The position numbers and the translations under genes were made by a program. The notes under the pieces are model-generated. The model saw only the letters and a list, made by a program, of their open reading frames with translations. It searched no databases and was not told where the DNA came from. Shown one piece after another: positions 1 through 7,588 of a stretch of 8,365 bases of DNA (position 1 is the stretch's first letter; each line of letters opens with the position of its first letter). This stretch comes from an uncultured Clostridia bacterium (GTDB lineage: Bacteria; Bacillota; Clostridia; Christensenellales; UBA1242), in contig CALDMJ010000162.1 of assembly GCA_937914725.1 (NCBI GenBank), positions 1 through 8,365 on the forward strand. The letters run 5' to 3'.

Positions 1-250
1 AGCCGATTCCTTCTTTTTGATACGACTCAATTACCCTATCAATGTAGTCGTCATTTTTGACGTACGACATTTTATTGTAGTTAGCATCGCCTATAACTGC
101 TTTAATAAATTCAGCGTCGGAAGAAAAATTATCAAACAAGTTTTGCGGTTCGACAAAATAATCTAAAAGTAAAAACTTTTGCTTTAATGTTATGCCTTCA
201 AACGAATCAAGCCAAACCGCCGTCCTTTCGTTGTGTAAATTTTCTTTCAT
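1..250 (-). CDS. dprA: DNA-processing protein DprA, N-terminal fragment (3' end off window)
   Basis: Only the first 83 codons are visible; the frame is open to the left edge. The translation begins MKENLHNERTAVWLDSF and continues with a short helical region (EGITLKQKFLLLDYF), a PxxLF-like element (PQNLFDNF), and ends in a YQKEGIG segment. This layout resembles the N-terminal helical domain of DprA/Smf, in which a glycine-containing helix-hairpin-helix-like motif precedes the Rossmann-like DNA-binding core; that core lies outside the window. In the family, DprA binds incoming single-stranded DNA in the cytoplasm and helps load RecA during natural transformation. The ATG at 250 is preceded by a strong AGGAG. 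The gene follows the yifB-like gene after 28 bases on the same strand, an order common in Bacillota, and this context carries much of the assignment. The N-terminal domain is poorly conserved, so the call is probable rather than certain. Confidence 0.7.
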   Translation of the reverse strand, partial: MKENLHNERTAVWLDSFEGITLKQKFLLLDYFVEPQNLFDNFSSDAEFIKAVIGDANYNKMSYVKNDDYIDRVIESYQKEGIG

Positions 251-253
251 ATT

Positions 254-261
254 CTCTCCTT
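254..261 (-). promoter_or_regulatory. Ribosome binding site of dprA
   Basis: Read on the minus strand the sequence is AAGGAGAG followed by AAT and ATG. AAGGAG lies 5 bases before the start codon, which fixes the start at 250. It is the strongest Shine-Dalgarno match in the window and lies in the short gap after the yifB stop, fitting efficient translation of a downstream cistron. Confidence 0.75.
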
Positions 262-278
262 TCTCTTATATAATGAAA

Positions 279-1811
279 CTACAATATATATTTCTTATCT
301 AGTGAGCGATACCCGATTGCTTCGGCAATATGCTCAAGTTCTATGCTTTCACAACCCTCAAGGTCAGCAATTGTACGTGCAACTTTCAAAATACGGTTGT
401 GTCCGCGCGCACTGAGATTGAGACTTTCAAACGCGTCGGCAAGCAAATCTTCACTATCTTTATCTAATTTGCAATATGTTTGAATCATTTGTGGGGTCAT
501 TTCACTGTTGCTATAGATTCCATCATCCTTATAGCGTGCCAATTGAATTGCACGCGCTTTGTTGACGCGCTTTTTGATATCCGCGGATGATTCCGCCGTC
601 GTATCCGACTTTAATTCATTATAAGAAATTCCGTCCACTTCCATATGAATGTCAATTCTATCCATAAGTGGACCTGACAATTTGTTTAAGTACTTATATA
701 TTTGCGCGGGGGTACAGCGACACTGGTTTGTGTCCGAACCATAATAGCCACACGGGCAAGGGTTCATTGACGCAATCATCGTAAAGTTTGCGGGATACTC
801 GACAGTCATTTTGTTGCGCGCGATTGTGATTTTGCCGTCCTCTAGTGGTTGGCGGAGTGTTTCGACTGTTCTACGATTATATTCAGGCAGTTCATCTAGG
901 AACAATACGCCGTTGTGTGCGAGACTTATTTCTCCAGGTTTAGCATTAGCGCCACCTCCTGTTAATGCAATCAATGTGGCGGTGTGGTGTGGCGAACGGA
1001 ATGGGCGCGTCGAAACGATGCCTTCTTTATTATCTAGGATGCCTGCTATACTGTGTATCTTTGTGCATTCAAGCGCTTCGCTAAATGTCATATCGGGTAA
1101 TATACTTGCAAAGCACTTTGCTAGCATTGTTTTACCTGCCCCCGGTGGGCCAATCATAAGAACATTATGTCCGCCCGCTGCCGCGATTTCTAGTGCGCGT
1201 TTTGCTTGCGATTGTCCTTTGACGTATTTGAAGTCGTTTGAATATTTTTGCTCCTGCAATACATTCTCGTAGTTGCGGCTTTCAAGCGGCTTCACATCAA
1301 TTTCCCCATTTAGGAACGCTACCACATCACTAAGGCTATCAAAGGCATAGATTTCTGTCCCTTCAATAAAACTTGCTTCCATTGCATTCTTGCGCGGAAC
1401 AATTACTTTGCGGATGCCTAAGTCGTGCGCTGAAATAAGTATTGGCAATACCCCATTAACGTGGCGCATTGAGCCATCTAGCGACAACTCGCCGATATAT
1501 GCAAACTCCTTTGCCCTCTCACATTGTACTTGGTCACTTGCCATAAGCAGCCCGATAGCGGTGGCTAAATCATATATAGACCCCTCTTTCTTTGTGTCAG
1601 CGGGCGCAAGATTGATTGTTATGTTGAGCATAGGATATTTGAGCCCTGAGTTCTTTATTGCGGAACGTATGCGTTCCTTTCCCTCTTTGACAGCGGCGTC
1701 GGGCAGCCCGACTGTTTCATAGGACGGCATACCGCTATTGAGGTCGACTTCTATTTCGACAAGATATCCATCTATTCCGTTTAGTCCAAAACTTTTAACA
1801 TTTGCCAGCAT
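279..1811 (-). CDS. yifB: YifB/ComM-family AAA+ ATPase (magnesium chelatase-like)
   Basis: A complete 510-residue protein of normal family length. An N-terminal ChlI/Lon-like domain spans roughly residues 20-142 (conserved GLPDAAVKEGKERIRSAI and INLAPAD). The AAA+ core follows: Walker A GPPGAGKT at 221-228, the RPFRSPHHTAT element at 269-279, Walker B GVLFLDEL at 301-308, a sensor-1 region ending SMNPCPCG near 348-355, and an arginine-finger region GPLMDRIDIH at 380-389. Four cysteines (352, 354, 364, 366) form the usual CPCG/CRC cluster. The C-terminal helical domain holds the sensor-2 motif LSARGHNRILKVART at 466-480. Despite the name, these proteins are not cobalt or magnesium chelatases in metabolism; the Gram-negative member ComM is a hexameric DNA branch-migration helicase that helps integrate transforming DNA. 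The adjoining dprA supports a DNA-uptake or recombination role, though this is inference for this organism. GAGG lies 8 bases before the ATG. The stop is TAG. Confidence 0.93.
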   Translation of the reverse strand: MLANVKSFGLNGIDGYLVEIEVDLNSGMPSYETVGLPDAAVKEGKERIRSAIKNSGLKYPMLNITINLAPADTKKEGSIYDLATAIGLLMASDQVQCERAKEFAYIGELSLDGSMRHVNGVLPILISAHDLGIRKVIVPRKNAMEASFIEGTEIYAFDSLSDVVAFLNGEIDVKPLESRNYENVLQEQKYSNDFKYVKGQSQAKRALEIAAAGGHNVLMIGPPGAGKTMLAKCFASILPDMTFSEALECTKIHSIAGILDNKEGIVSTRPFRSPHHTATLIALTGGGANAKPGEISLAHNGVLFLDELPEYNRRTVETLRQPLEDGKITIARNKMTVEYPANFTMIASMNPCPCGYYGSDTNQCRCTPAQIYKYLNKLSGPLMDRIDIHMEVDGISYNELKSDTTAESSADIKKRVNKARAIQLARYKDDGIYSNSEMTPQMIQTYCKLDKDSEDLLADAFESLNLSARGHNRILKVARTIADLEGCESIELEHIAEAIGYRSLDKKYIL

Positions 1812-1872
1812 TTTCTTTCCCTCTCGTATTTATTTGTTGCAAAAGTAGCATAATATCACATATTAACATAAT

Positions 1873-1901
1873 ATTATAACTCAATATTATCATTTTGGCA
1901 A
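1873..1901 (-). promoter_or_regulatory. Predicted sigma-A-type promoter for yifB-dprA
   Basis: On the minus strand a -35 box TTGCCA (1901-1896, five of six consensus bases) is followed after 17 bases by a perfect -10 box TATAAT (1878-1873). Transcription would start near 1866, giving a leader of about 55 bases before the yifB ATG at 1811. No terminator is visible in the 28-base gap after yifB, so this promoter probably also serves dprA. Confidence 0.65.
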
Positions 1902-1944
1902 GCAAAAACAATTAAGTTGTCAATTTAGTCTATAGTTAGATCTC

Positions 1945-1971
1945 ATTAATTCCCAAAGTTTTGGAAATAAT
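1945..1971. repeat. Imperfect 27-bp inverted repeat upstream of the polA promoter
   Basis: Centred on G1958, the left arm ATTAaTTCCcAAA pairs with the right arm TTTtGGAAaTAAT at 11 of 13 positions (lower case marks the mismatches), with a single-base centre. Such a loop-free dyad is a DNA-level rather than RNA-level structure and resembles a binding site for a dimeric regulator. It ends 15 bases before the polA -35 box and lies 43 bases upstream of the yifB -35 box. No known operator is recognised; it does not match the Gram-positive LexA box. The region is AT-rich, so chance is possible. Confidence 0.45.
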
Positions 1972-1986
1972 ATTTTAAAATACATT

Positions 1987-2014
1987 TTGATAATTTCAAA
2001 AACTGTGTTATACT
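1987..2014 (+). promoter_or_regulatory. Predicted sigma-A-type promoter for polA
   Basis: A -35 box TTGATA (1987-1992, five of six) is separated by 16 bases from a -10 box TATACT (2009-2014, five of six). A TG lies a few bases upstream of the -10 box. Transcription would start near 2020-2022, only about a dozen bases before the GTG start of polA, just enough to include the GAGG ribosome binding site. Confidence 0.7.
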
Positions 2015-2022
2015 AAAATATT

Positions 2023-2026
2023 GAGG
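2023..2026 (+). promoter_or_regulatory. Ribosome binding site deciding the polA start
   Basis: GAGG at 2023-2026 lies 6 bases before GTG at 2033, ideal Shine-Dalgarno spacing. The upstream in-frame TTG at 2021 overlaps this site and has no ribosome binding site of its own, so GTG is the better start. Confidence 0.7.
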
Positions 2027-2032
2027 TTTATT

Positions 2033-4585
2033 GTGGATTTAATTATTATTGACGGCAACTCGCTTGCCAATCGCGCATTTTATGCAATGCCGCCGCTTAA
2101 AAACAAAAACGGACTCGTTTGCAACGCTATTTTTGGGTTTTGCAATATTTTAGTAAAACTAATTACTGAAAACAACCCAAAGTACTTTGCTGTGGCTTTT
2201 GATGCGCACAAGCCGACTTTTAGGCACGAAAAGTACGCTGAGTACAAGGCTGGACGCAATGCGATGCCTGAAGATTTGGTTACGCAGATGCCGCTTTTGC
2301 AAGAATTATTGCGCGATATGGGTATTAAGGTCTTGATAAAAGACGGAATTGAGGCGGACGATATTGTTGGCACGCTTGCAAAACGTTTTGACTTAGACAC
2401 GGTTATTGTTTCGGGAGACAAGGACTTACTACAACTCATTGACGAACACACAAAAGTTTGGCTGACGCGCAAAGGGATTTCGGAGACTGAAGTCTTTGAT
2501 TTGGCACACTTCCGCGAAGTATATGGTTTTGAACCACCACAAATGGTAGACTTAAAGTCTATGATGGGTGATTCTAGCGACAATATCCCCGGAATTGCGG
2601 GCGTTGGCGAAAAGACGGCGCTTGAATTTATGCACACATATGGCTCGCTTGATAATTTATACGCGCACATTGATGAATTAAAGGGTGCTAAGCGTGAAAA
2701 GGTGGAAAAAAGTAAGGATATGGCGTACTTAAGCTTTGACCTTGCGACGATCGACACAAAGAGTGACATTGAATGTACGCTTGATGAACTATCCTTTCAA
2801 TTCCCTTTTAACAATGTCGTGAAACAAAAATTTGCCGATTATGAATTTACTTCCCTTTTAAAGCGCAATATTTTTGAGGATAGTGCTGAAATTACAAAAG
2901 TTAATGCTGTTAAATGTGAAGATGTCGAAATTCAAACGCTAGAACAAATGCAAGAAATTGTTGCGACACACAAAAATGCTGAACTTTTCGCGGCGCATTA
3001 TGAAAAGTATTACGATGCTTTTCATTTCGCTTTTGATTTGAAAACAAACTATTTTTTCATTTTGGAAAATGCAAAAGAAAATACGAAACAATATTTTGAT
3101 TTACTTGTTCCGTTTATTCAAAATGAAAAGGTTGAAAAAGTTTACTTTAAATACAAAAAACAAAAACACTTTTTTGCAGACTTTGACATCAACATCAATA
3201 TGCCGTGCTTTGATGTGGCACTTGCACAATACTTAATTGACCCATCTGTCAAGTTTGAAATTATAGACAAGGCGTTTGACTACTTGGGTCTAAACATCGA
3301 ACACATCGGCGTTGGAATTTTGCAAGCAAAAAATATATTGAAACCCAAAATTGACGAAATGGAGTTGCACGATTTATACTACAATCTTGAACTTAAACTC
3401 GAAGATGTTTTGTTTGATATGGAGCAAGAAGGAATTAAGGTTGATAGGCACATTTTACTTGAACTCACAAACACATTTTCGTCACAAATTGATGGAATTG
3501 TTGACCAAATCTATGAACTAGCGGGCGAAAAATTTAACATTAATTCGACACTACAACTTGCGGAAATTTTGTTTGATAAGTTGAATATCCCACTTCCTAA
3601 AAACAAAAAGCGTTCGACTAATGTGGAGATTTTGCAGGAGATTGAACACGAACACCCGATTATTCCGCTGCTAATGCGCTATCGCAAGGTACAAAAAATT
3701 GTCAGCACGTATCTCGACGGATTGATTCCGCATCTTGACAATGATGACATTATCCACACGGAATTTAATCAAACAATGGCAGCGACAGGTAGACTTTCAA
3801 GCGTCAATCCTAATTTGCAAAACATTCCAACGCGCGATGAAGAAGGCAAAAGTTTGCGCAAAATGTTTGTGGTTAAATCCAGTGACAACATATTCATTTC
3901 CGCAGACTACAGCCAAATTGAATTGAGGTTGCTTGCACACTATAGTCAAGACGAAAAACTTGTCAATGCCTTTAAGACGGGTCACGACATTCATATTTAT
4001 ACGGCAAGTGAGATTTTCCACACGCCAATTGATGCGGTTACGCCGTCAATGCGTCGCATTGCAAAGACTGTCAACTTTGGCATTATTTATGGGATGAGCG
4101 ATTTTGGGCTTGCTCAAGGTTTGCAAATACCACGCAAAGAGGCAAAGCATTATATCGAAACATACTTTGAAAAATACAGCGGCGTCAAAGAATATATGGA
4201 AAATTGCGTGGAACAAGCGCGCAAAGACGGCTTTGTTTGCACTATGTTTGGTAGAAAACGCTATGTCCCCGAGTTGCAATCTAAAAACAAGATTGTAGAA
4301 AAACTGGGCGAACGCATTGCAATGAACTCCCCTTTGCAAGGCACTGAAAGTGATATCATCAAAATTGCAATGATAAATATTTTTGAGAAATTTAAAGAAA
4401 ACAATTTGCAAAGCAAACTTATTTTGCAAATTCACGACGAATTGATTGTTGAGGCAAAAGAAAGCGAAAAAGATATTGTTAGCAATATTTTGAAAGAACA
4501 AATGGAAAATGTTGTCACGCTCAATGTCCCTTTGACTGTCAATCTTTCATACGGAAAGTCGTGGTTTGATTTGGAGAAAGAATAA
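2033..4585 (+). CDS. polA: DNA polymerase I (5' nuclease plus polymerase, degenerate proofreading domain)
   Basis: A complete 850-residue family A polymerase that fills excision-repair gaps and removes Okazaki primers in the cytoplasm. Numbering is from GTG at 2033. The 5' nuclease (about 1-285) is intact: D7 in IIIDGNS, D57, the E107-A-D-D cluster, D129/D131 in SGDKD, D180/D183 in GDSSDN, then helix-hairpin-helix GIAGVGEKTA (187-196). The central 3'-5' exonuclease-like domain (about 295-440) lacks recognisable catalytic acids: the region equivalent to FDTE reads LFAAHYE and the second motif reads YFKYKKQ. The polymerase domain (about 450-850) has ATGRLSS...NLQNIP, motif A DYSQIELRLLAH starting at D625, the O-helix RRIAKTVNFGIIYG with R675, K678, F682 and Y686, and motif C HDE at 801-803. 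It should therefore have 5' nuclease and polymerase activity without proofreading, as in Bacillus and Thermus relatives. The first residues, MDLIIIDGNSLANRAF, align well with family starts, supporting GTG over TTG at 2021. It is monocistronic: divergent from yifB and convergent with uvrA. Confidence 0.97.
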   Translation: MDLIIIDGNSLANRAFYAMPPLKNKNGLVCNAIFGFCNILVKLITENNPKYFAVAFDAHKPTFRHEKYAEYKAGRNAMPEDLVTQMPLLQELLRDMGIKVLIKDGIEADDIVGTLAKRFDLDTVIVSGDKDLLQLIDEHTKVWLTRKGISETEVFDLAHFREVYGFEPPQMVDLKSMMGDSSDNIPGIAGVGEKTALEFMHTYGSLDNLYAHIDELKGAKREKVEKSKDMAYLSFDLATIDTKSDIECTLDELSFQFPFNNVVKQKFADYEFTSLLKRNIFEDSAEITKVNAVKCEDVEIQTLEQMQEIVATHKNAELFAAHYEKYYDAFHFAFDLKTNYFFILENAKENTKQYFDLLVPFIQNEKVEKVYFKYKKQKHFFADFDININMPCFDVALAQYLIDPSVKFEIIDKAFDYLGLNIEHIGVGILQAKNILKPKIDEMELHDLYYNLELKLEDVLFDMEQEGIKVDRHILLELTNTFSSQIDGIVDQIYELAGEKFNINSTLQLAEILFDKLNIPLPKNKKRSTNVEILQEIEHEHPIIPLLMRYRKVQKIVSTYLDGLIPHLDNDDIIHTEFNQTMAATGRLSSVNPNLQNIPTRDEEGKSLRKMFVVKSSDNIFISADYSQIELRLLAHYSQDEKLVNAFKTGHDIHIYTASEIFHTPIDAVTPSMRRIAKTVNFGIIYGMSDFGLAQGLQIPRKEAKHYIETYFEKYSGVKEYMENCVEQARKDGFVCTMFGRKRYVPELQSKNKIVEKLGERIAMNSPLQGTESDIIKIAMINIFEKFKENNLQSKLILQIHDELIVEAKESEKDIVSNILKEQMENVVTLNVPLTVNLSYGKSWFDLEKE

Positions 4586-4601
4586 CAATGCGAATGTGAA
4601 A

Positions 4602-4637
4602 GCAAAAAAGTCGGCACAAATGTGCTGACTTTTTTGC
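4602..4637. terminator. Two-way intrinsic terminator between polA and uvrA
   Basis: The arms GCAAAAAAGTCGGCAC (4602-4617) and GTGCTGACTTTTTTGC (4622-4637) pair over all 16 positions in the polA direction, with one G-U pair (4613/4626) and a 4-base AAAT loop. A T-rich tail (TGTTTTTTG) follows. It begins 16 bases after the polA stop. The A-run at the base of the left arm gives a U-run on the opposite strand, so it can also end the convergent uvrA transcript, whose stop codon lies about 127 bases upstream of it on that strand. In that direction the G-U pair becomes an A-C mismatch, so the hairpin is slightly weaker. Confidence 0.88.
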
Positions 4638-4764
4638 TGTTTTTTGATTTAACGAGCGCTTAATTTGACAATGTAATGTAAATTCATTTCAATGGATGCC
4701 ATACTTTTACAACTCTATTTTTACATTAGAAAATCACTCACTATTTTTTTTAGAACATAAATGT
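4638..4764. other. Intergenic spacer, probable uvrA 3' untranslated region
   Basis: This AT-rich stretch lies between the terminator hairpin and the uvrA stop codon. I see no convincing gene, repeat or second terminator in it. A small AACAT/ATGTT palindrome at 4754-4765 overlaps the uvrA stop but is followed on the minus strand by an A-run rather than a U-run. Confidence 0.5.
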
Positions 4765-7581
4765 TTAATTCAAGTATGGTTTCAAGAATCTGCCTGTATG
4801 ACTATTTTGAGTGTTTGCCACTTTTTCAGGCGTGCCTTCGACGATAATTTTGCCGCCTTTGTCGCCGCCTTCTGGTCCTATATCGATAATATAGTCGGCG
4901 ACTTTAATCAAGTCTAAGTTATGCTCGATGACGATAACTGTATTTCCGCCTGACACGAGACGTTGCAAAATGTTGATTAGTTTATCGACATCATACATTG
5001 AGAGCCCCGTTGTTGGTTCGTCGAGGATATAGACTGTTTTGCCTGTGTTACGTTTTGCAAGTTCGGTGGCGAGTTTGACTCTTTGCGCTTCCCCGCCACT
5101 CAAGGTTGTTGCGGGTTGCCCGAGTTTGATATAGCCGAGTCCAACGTCGTATAATGTTTGTATTTTGTTTTTGAGTTGCGGAACACTGTCAAAAAATTCA
5201 AGCGCTTCCTCGACGGTCATATCTAGGACATCGAAAATTGATTTGCCTTTATACTTGACTTCAAGCGTTTCGCGATTATAGCGCTTACCCTTGCACACTT
5301 CGCAAGGAACATACACATCGGGCAAGAAAAACATTTCGATTTTCTTGATGCCGTCGCCTGAGCAGGCTTCACAGCGCCCGCCACTGACGTTGAAACTAAA
5401 GCGCCCCATTTCGTAGCCGCGTTCGCGCGCGTCTTGCGTTTTCGCAAACAATTCGCGAATTGTTGTGAATATTCCGCAATATGTTGCGGGGTTGCTGCGC
5501 GGGGTTCTGCCGATTGGGTTTTGGTCGATGAAAATTGCTTTATCACAGTTTTCGACGCCTAGTATTTCGGTGTACTTTCCTTCGGTGAGTTCCGATTTAT
5601 TCAATCTATTTGAAAGCGCTGGCCACAGTGTTTCAGTTATCAAACTGCTTTTTCCACTACCGCTAACACCTGTGATGACGTTAAATACGCCGAGCGGCAA
5701 TTTTAGGTTGACATTTTTCAAATTGTTTTGTTTTGCACCTTTGATTTCGATGAATTTATCCCCGATTTTTCGGCGCATTGTTGGCACTTCTATTTTCTTT
5801 TTGCCTGAAATGTATTGACCTGTAATTGAGCGTTCGCATTCTTTTAGCCCGTCGACATCACCCGAGTATACAAGTTCACCGCCACGTTCGCCCGCGTATG
5901 GTCCAATATCAACAATATAGTCGGCGGCTTTGATAGTATCTTCGTCGTGTTCGACAACGATAACTGAATTACCTAAGTCGCGCAAGTGCTTTAACGTAAG
6001 CAATAATCTTTCGTTGTCACGTTGGTGCAATCCTATACTTGGCTCGTCAAGAATATACAAAACACCTGTCAAGCCGCTGCCGATTTGCGAGGCGAGGCGA
6101 ATGCGTTGCGACTCACCACCTGAAAGCGTGCTTGATGAGCGCGAAAGAGTCAAGTAATCAAGCCCCACATCAATCAAAAAGTGTAATCGCGCTTTGATTT
6201 CCTTCAAAATCGGTTCAGCTATTGAGTACTGATACGGTGTCAATTCTATTTTTTCAAAAAAATCTACTGTTTCGATAATTGGCAAGTCGCAAACGTCGTT
6301 GATGTTTTTGTTTTCAATTTTCACAGCAAGTGCTTCAGGGCGAAGACGCTGTCCGTGGCAGTGTGGACATTCGCGCTCTACCATAAATCTGCCGATGTCG
6401 GCTTTAGCGCTTTCGCTGTTTGTTTCGCGGTAGCGTCTTTCAAGATTGTTGACAATGCCTTCGTATGGATGGACAAATTTGCGTGACCTGCCGTTGTTTG
6501 ATGTGAAATTAAATTCGACTTCTTCACTTCCCGTGCCGTATAGGATGATGTTTTGGACACTCTTTGGCAAGTCTTTGAACGGCACGTCCAGTGAAAAACC
6601 ATATTTTTGGCTGAGTCCACGCATATACATTGCAGATATGCTCTTAGGCTCCATATTCCAACCCGAAACATACACTGCGCCCTCATTGATGGTCAAGTTT
6701 TCTTTAACAAACTTTTGCGGGTCGATTTCCATTTTGACACCGAGTCCGTTACATTCGGCGCACGCGCCAAAAGGATTATTAAAACTAAACAGACGCGGTG
6801 CGATTTCGCCGATGCTGATATTGCAGTGCGTACAGGCGTGAGAGGTGCTATAAAGATATTCTTTATCGAACGATTTTATAATCACAAGTCCGTTCGCTTG
6901 GGTTATTGCGGTTTCAATGCTATCATTCAAGCGCTTGTCGATGCCGTCTTTCAAAATTAGGCGGTCGATGACAATATTGATATTATGTTTCTTATTTTTA
7001 TCTAGCGAAATGTTGTCATCAAGTTCGTAGGTTTCACCGTCAATTTCGACGCGGGCAAAGCCGTCTTTGCGCGCGGTTTCCAAAAGCTTGGCGAATGTCC
7101 CCTTTTGTCCGCGAACAACGGGTGCAAGTACTATGAACTTAGCGCCCTCACCTAGTTCTTTGACTTTGTCAATAATTTGGTCGATTGTTTGCGACTCAAT
7201 TTTTCTGCCGCAGTTTGGGCAATATGGAGTGCCGACCCTAGCAAAAAGCAAGCGAAGGTAATCATAAATCTCGGTCACGGTGCCAACTGTTGAGCGCGGA
7301 TTGTGCGAAGTTGTTTTTTGGTCGATTGAGATCGCTGGAGAAAGGCCATCAATTCTTTCGACGTCGGGCTTTTGCATTTGTCCCAAAAACATTCTAGCGT
7401 ACGACGAAAGCGACTCAACATAACGTCTTTGCCCTTCGGCAAAAATCGTATCAAATGCAAGTGTCGATTTACCGCTTCCACTTACACCTGTGAAAACAAC
7501 GAGTTCGTTGCGAGGTATTGTAACATCTATATTTTTGAGATTATTTTCTTTTGCACCTTTAACTACTATTTTATCTAACAT
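4765..7581 (-). CDS. uvrA: Excinuclease ABC subunit UvrA
   Basis: A complete 938-residue protein, the damage-sensing ABC-type ATPase of nucleotide excision repair, which acts as a dimer on DNA and loads UvrB. Numbering is from ATG at 7581. The first ATPase half has Walker A GVSGSGKST (32-40), signature LSGGESQ (486-492) and Walker B VLYILDEPS (507-515). The second half has Walker A GVSGSGKSS (638-646), signature LSGGEAQ (827-833) and Walker B VYILDEP (850-856). One CxxC-x20-CxxC zinc module uses Cys 250, 253, 274 and 277; the C-terminal zinc finger, CxxC-x19-CxxC, uses Cys 737, 740, 760 and 763, both matching the family. Extra CxxC pairs sit at 121/124 and 405/408. The upstream in-frame ATG at 7596 has no ribosome binding site, while ATG at 7581 has GAAGGA at ideal distance, and MLDKIVVKGAKENNLKN matches family N-termini. 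One oddity: the second D-loop reads TTGLSMYD where TTGLH is usual. The gene lies 115 bases downstream of uvrB on the same strand. Confidence 0.98.
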   Translation of the reverse strand: MLDKIVVKGAKENNLKNIDVTIPRNELVVFTGVSGSGKSTLAFDTIFAEGQRRYVESLSSYARMFLGQMQKPDVERIDGLSPAISIDQKTTSHNPRSTVGTVTEIYDYLRLLFARVGTPYCPNCGRKIESQTIDQIIDKVKELGEGAKFIVLAPVVRGQKGTFAKLLETARKDGFARVEIDGETYELDDNISLDKNKKHNINIVIDRLILKDGIDKRLNDSIETAITQANGLVIIKSFDKEYLYSTSHACTHCNISIGEIAPRLFSFNNPFGACAECNGLGVKMEIDPQKFVKENLTINEGAVYVSGWNMEPKSISAMYMRGLSQKYGFSLDVPFKDLPKSVQNIILYGTGSEEVEFNFTSNNGRSRKFVHPYEGIVNNLERRYRETNSESAKADIGRFMVERECPHCHGQRLRPEALAVKIENKNINDVCDLPIIETVDFFEKIELTPYQYSIAEPILKEIKARLHFLIDVGLDYLTLSRSSSTLSGGESQRIRLASQIGSGLTGVLYILDEPSIGLHQRDNERLLLTLKHLRDLGNSVIVVEHDEDTIKAADYIVDIGPYAGERGGELVYSGDVDGLKECERSITGQYISGKKKIEVPTMRRKIGDKFIEIKGAKQNNLKNVNLKLPLGVFNVITGVSGSGKSSLITETLWPALSNRLNKSELTEGKYTEILGVENCDKAIFIDQNPIGRTPRSNPATYCGIFTTIRELFAKTQDARERGYEMGRFSFNVSGGRCEACSGDGIKKIEMFFLPDVYVPCEVCKGKRYNRETLEVKYKGKSIFDVLDMTVEEALEFFDSVPQLKNKIQTLYDVGLGYIKLGQPATTLSGGEAQRVKLATELAKRNTGKTVYILDEPTTGLSMYDVDKLINILQRLVSGGNTVIVIEHNLDLIKVADYIIDIGPEGGDKGGKIIVEGTPEKVANTQNSHTGRFLKPYLN

Positions 7582-7588
7582 TTTTTTA

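Noticed and set aside
811..1272. Plus-strand open frame inside yifB
   Set aside because: It is antisense to the conserved AAA+ core and its composition follows from the yifB codons; there is no family resemblance.
1886..1923. TTGACA at 1923-1918 on the minus strand as a second yifB promoter
   Set aside because: The only nearby -10-like hexamer (GATAAT, 1891-1886) is 26 bases away, too far; the TTGCCA-17-TATAAT pair is better.
2080..2769. Long minus-strand open frame (229 codons) inside polA
   Set aside because: It lies wholly antisense to the conserved 5' nuclease domain, has no recognisable motifs, and is rich in Ser/Lys/Ile as expected of a shadow frame.
4665..4693. TTGACA at 4665-4670 with TTCAAT 17 bases downstream on the plus strand, a possible promoter antisense to uvrA
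   Set aside because: The -10 match is only four of six, there is no plausible plus-strand gene downstream, and the open frame at 4696-4917 is mainly the antisense of the uvrA 3' end.
4754..4765. AACAT-AA-ATGTT palindrome next to the uvrA stop as a terminator
   Set aside because: The stem is only 5 bp with a 2-base loop and is followed by A residues on the uvrA transcript, not U residues.
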